Below, one piece after another: positions 62,801 to 64,000 of a stretch of 64,000 nucleotides of DNA. The number at the start of each line of letters is the position of its first letter. The first letter of the stretch is position 1. Under the pieces are notes generated by a model. The model saw nothing but the letters and a program-made list of their open reading frames with translations, did no database searches and was not told where the DNA came from. Location: positions 21,631 through 85,630 of the forward strand of contig JBFWYO010000007.1 in assembly GCA_050186335.1 (NCBI GenBank). Direction: 5' to 3'. The DNA comes from JBFWYO01 sp050186335 (GTDB lineage Bacteria > Pseudomonadota > Alphaproteobacteria > Bin65). Made by a program: the position numbers and the translations under genes.

Positions 62801-62913
62801 GGGTACTCGCGCACCGCCAGACGCTGATAGGCCATCAGGCCGACCAGGCACACGACCAGGCTCAGCACCGTGGCGAAGACCGGCCGGCGGATCGATAGTT
62901 CGGGCAGATTCAT
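59815..62913 (-). CDS. RND multidrug efflux permease
   Basis: Inner-membrane proton-driven pump of 1032 residues in the AcrB/MexF-like HAE1 family. Twelve transmembrane helices and two large periplasmic loops are evident; the proton-relay pair is in LAIGLVVDDAIVMLENI and the second-half equivalent TLVGLITKHGILIVEFA carries the conserved lysine-region. It starts NLPELSIRRPVFATVLSL, a standard opening. The adaptor gene lies 9 bases upstream on the same strand. No outer-membrane channel gene is visible in the window. Confidence 0.95.
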   Translation of the reverse strand: MNLPELSIRRPVFATVLSLVVCLVGLMAYQRLAVREYPNIDEPVISIETTYRGASAEIIESQITIPLEDSLSGIEGIDVMTSKSQPEKSSITIRFRLTRNPDGAAADVRDRVARVRALLPRDIDEPIISKVEADAQPIIYLALSSSRQTALEITDYADRFVKDRLQTLPGVSNVGIYGERRYAMRIWLDRNRLAAYELTPQDVETALRLQNVEVPAGRIEGEKREFTILAETDVRTVAQFNDLIVKQAKGYLVRLKDVGRVEIAARDTRTIVRFNGNSAVAIGVIKQATANPLDVSKALRLELPKILSEVPQGMRIDIAYDSSIFIDRSINNVFHTIGEAVLLVLLVIFFFLRSLRATFIPLVTIPISLIGSFAIMLMLGFSVNTLTLLSMVLAIGLVVDDAIVMLENISRYVERGMHPFQAALKGSKEIAFAVLAMTITLAAVYAPLGFQTGRTGRLFTEFALTLAGAVLVSGFVALSLSPMMSSKLLKHEAKHGLFYRIVENFLVWLNNTYRSVLGRVLTVRPLVVIVMFVVAASAFGLFKLLPSELTPVEDRGVVVSVGFAPEGSTPEYTDVYAKQVEMFLKSNPAIEKYFVVVGFPNVTQLIGFASLKDWSERTIKQQQVVGSLFGPYMSLSGVLVFPVNPASLGQSPIDTPLQFVLLTSAPYPELQKAVNIMMGAARGNPRLITPRSDLELNKPELRLTIDRDKAADIGVDVETIGRTLETMLGGRQVTRFKQNGKQYDVVVQVDGVERTNPTDITNIQVRSRTGVMVQLSNLVLVKETVAPKELNHFNKLRSATISAALAPGYTLGEALAFMQGEFARLQRAGQLPAGISTDVSGQSRELRDSSGSIYLTFVLALAFIYLVLAAQFESFIDPLIIMLTVPLSMTGALLALYLTGGTLNVYSQIGLVTLVGLITKHGILIVEFANQLQERGLSKREAVVEASVLRLRPILMTTGAMVLGSVPLALAVGAGAESRQSIGWVIVGGMLVGTFFTLFVVPTAYTLLASKRKADPEKAAAYQAELQAAPAE

Positions 62914-62922
62914 GGCGGCCGC

Positions 62923-64000
62923 CTACTGGCTTTGCTTGGCGGGCGGCGTGCCCGGCCGGGCCTTCGCCGGATCCTGCTGGTCCTTGGCCGGGGTCGGCTT
63001 CTTGTCGCCGGCCGGCGGTGGCGTCTGCTGGGCGCCCGGCGGCGGCTTCATGCCCGGCGGCGGCGCGCATGTCGGCACGCCTTCGATCGGCCGCATGACG
63101 CAGGCCGACATGCCCGGAAAATATTTCGGCAGGCCGGCACCCGCGCTGATCACCACGTCCGCCGGCGTCAGACCTTCGAGAATTTCGACCATGCCCTTGG
63201 TGCGGATGCCGATCTTGACCGGGCGCGGGGCGATCTTGCCGCCGGTTACCGACAGCACCATGTGCTGATCGCCGACCGGCACGATCGACGCTTCCGGCAC
63301 GAACATCGCGTCGGGCCGGGAACTGAGCACCAGCGTCACGCGGGCGAACAGGCCGGGGCGCAGGCGCGCATCCGGATTCGGCACGCGGGCACGCAGCGCG
63401 ATCGCGCGGCCGTTCACATCGACCAGCGGATCGATGGCATAGACGTTGCCCAGAATGTCCTGGCCGGGCAGAGCGTCGACCTGCATCACGATCTTCTGGT
63501 CCACGCGCAGTTGCGCCAGCAGGCCCTCGGGCACGCGGAAATCGACCTTCAGCGGGTCGATCTGTTCCAGGTTGACGATATCGGCGCCCGCGTTGACGTA
63601 AGCACCCATGCTGACCTTGCGCAGCCCGACCACGCCGCTGAACGGCGCGCTCATCACGGCTTTCTCGAGCTTGGTCTTGGCCAGGCTGACCGCCGCCTCG
63701 TCGGACAGCATCTTGGAGCGCGCTTCGTCCAAGTTGCGCACGGTGCCGGCGCCGGTCTTGGCCATTTCGTTGGCGCGCTGATAATTGGCTTTCGAGAGGA
63801 CGAGCGATGCCTCGGCCTGCTTGAGCTGCGCTTCCCATTCCGACTTGTCCAACTCGACCAGGATGTCGCCCTGCTTGACGCGTTCGCCTTCCTTGAAATT
63901 GATCGCGGCGATGCGGCCGGCGATCTCGGGCTTGATCAACACCGATTCGTTGGACAGCAGCGTGCCGACCGCCTGCACTTCGCGCCGCGCTTCCTTGACG
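62923..64000 (-). CDS. RND periplasmic adaptor (membrane fusion protein), 5' end outside window
   Basis: Adaptor that links the RND pump to an outer-membrane channel. The visible part starts mid-sequence (VKEARREVQAVGTLLSNES), so the signal peptide lies beyond base 64,000. The lipoyl half is KPEIAGRIAAINFKEGERV, the hairpin is Ala/Lys-rich, and MSAPFSGVVGLRKVSMGAYV returns to the second lipoyl half, followed by the beta-barrel. The last ~50 residues are a Pro/Lys/Gln-rich tail (PPPGMKPPPGAQQ, then KPTPAKDQQDPAKA) not usual in the family. Confidence 0.92.
   Translation of the reverse strand, partial: VKEARREVQAVGTLLSNESVLIKPEIAGRIAAINFKEGERVKQGDILVELDKSEWEAQLKQAEASLVLSKANYQRANEMAKTGAGTVRNLDEARSKMLSDEAAVSLAKTKLEKAVMSAPFSGVVGLRKVSMGAYVNAGADIVNLEQIDPLKVDFRVPEGLLAQLRVDQKIVMQVDALPGQDILGNVYAIDPLVDVNGRAIALRARVPNPDARLRPGLFARVTLVLSSRPDAMFVPEASIVPVGDQHMVLSVTGGKIAPRPVKIGIRTKGMVEILEGLTPADVVISAGAGLPKYFPGMSACVMRPIEGVPTCAPPPGMKPPPGAQQTPPPAGDKKPTPAKDQQDPAKARPGTPPAKQSQ

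Noticed and set aside
61439..63838. 799-codon minus-strand frame across the RND pump and adaptor
   Set aside because: It is the shifted frame of two well-supported genes, with shadow-type Arg/Gly composition.

Overview
The window reads as one contiguous piece of a GC-rich alphaproteobacterial chromosome. Support for this: strong G/C preference at third codon positions, tyrS next to anmK, a long SUF iron-sulfur operon led by an Rrf2 regulator, the HutF/HutG version of histidine breakdown, a SoeABC-type molybdoenzyme cluster, and ATGA-coupled operons. I cannot fix the genus; a free-living Rhodospirillales- or Rhizobiales-like heterotroph is my best guess.

Layout. 1-5.0 kb: tyrS and anmK divergent, then a CDP-alcohol phosphotransferase with a UPF0104 membrane protein, and an alpha/beta hydrolase. 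5.1-16.9 kb: sulfur and Fe-S assembly, in the order cysE, two cysteine desulfurases, a DUF2272 lipoprotein, Rrf2 regulator, sufB-C-D-S-U-T, sufA, fdx and a tenA-like gene. 17-25 kb: an acyl-CoA synthetase, a DsbA-fold isomerase, a hydrolase-like protein, mnmA, a double-domain glycosyltransferase and a tRNA with CAT anticodon. 25.0-27.5 kb: a compositionally different islet directly after that tRNA, holding a TIR-domain protein, a coupled 50-residue zinc-ribbon protein, gene debris and two exported proteins. 27.5-30.2 kb: manC and gmd (GDP-mannose to GDP-4-keto-6-deoxymannose), divergent. 30.2-36.1 kb: hutF, hutI, hutG, hutU without hutH. 36.1-40.9 kb: soeA-soeB-soeC. 40.9-49.7 kb: two cell-wall enzymes, an anion permease, an aldehyde dehydrogenase, a NIPSNAP protein, a TPP enzyme and small lipoproteins. 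49.8-53.4 kb: a fused beta-oxidation enzyme and a crotonase. 53.6-59.8 kb: an outer-membrane barrel with beta-helix passenger, a three-gene nitrile hydratase-like enzyme, a Rieske oxygenase with an SRPBCC partner, and an SDR. 59.8-64 kb: an RND efflux permease and its adaptor, cut by the window edge.

How the genes fit together. cysE supplies the cysteine precursor and three desulfurases release its sulfur; SufBCD, SufU, SufA, SufT and the ferredoxin build and deliver clusters, presumably under the Rrf2 sensor. mnmA is a further consumer of desulfurase sulfur. The hut genes turn urocanate into glutamate. SoeABC would oxidise sulfite in the cytoplasm and feed the quinone pool. The glycosyltransferase with manC/gmd points to envelope polysaccharide.

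The parts most worth a second look are the TIR/zinc-ribbon pair in the tRNA-adjacent islet (25.1-26.3 kb) and the split nitrile hydratase-like enzyme with an 11-histidine tail on its metal subunit (55.9-57.2 kb). All functional names rest on recognised motifs and family knowledge; no database search was run.
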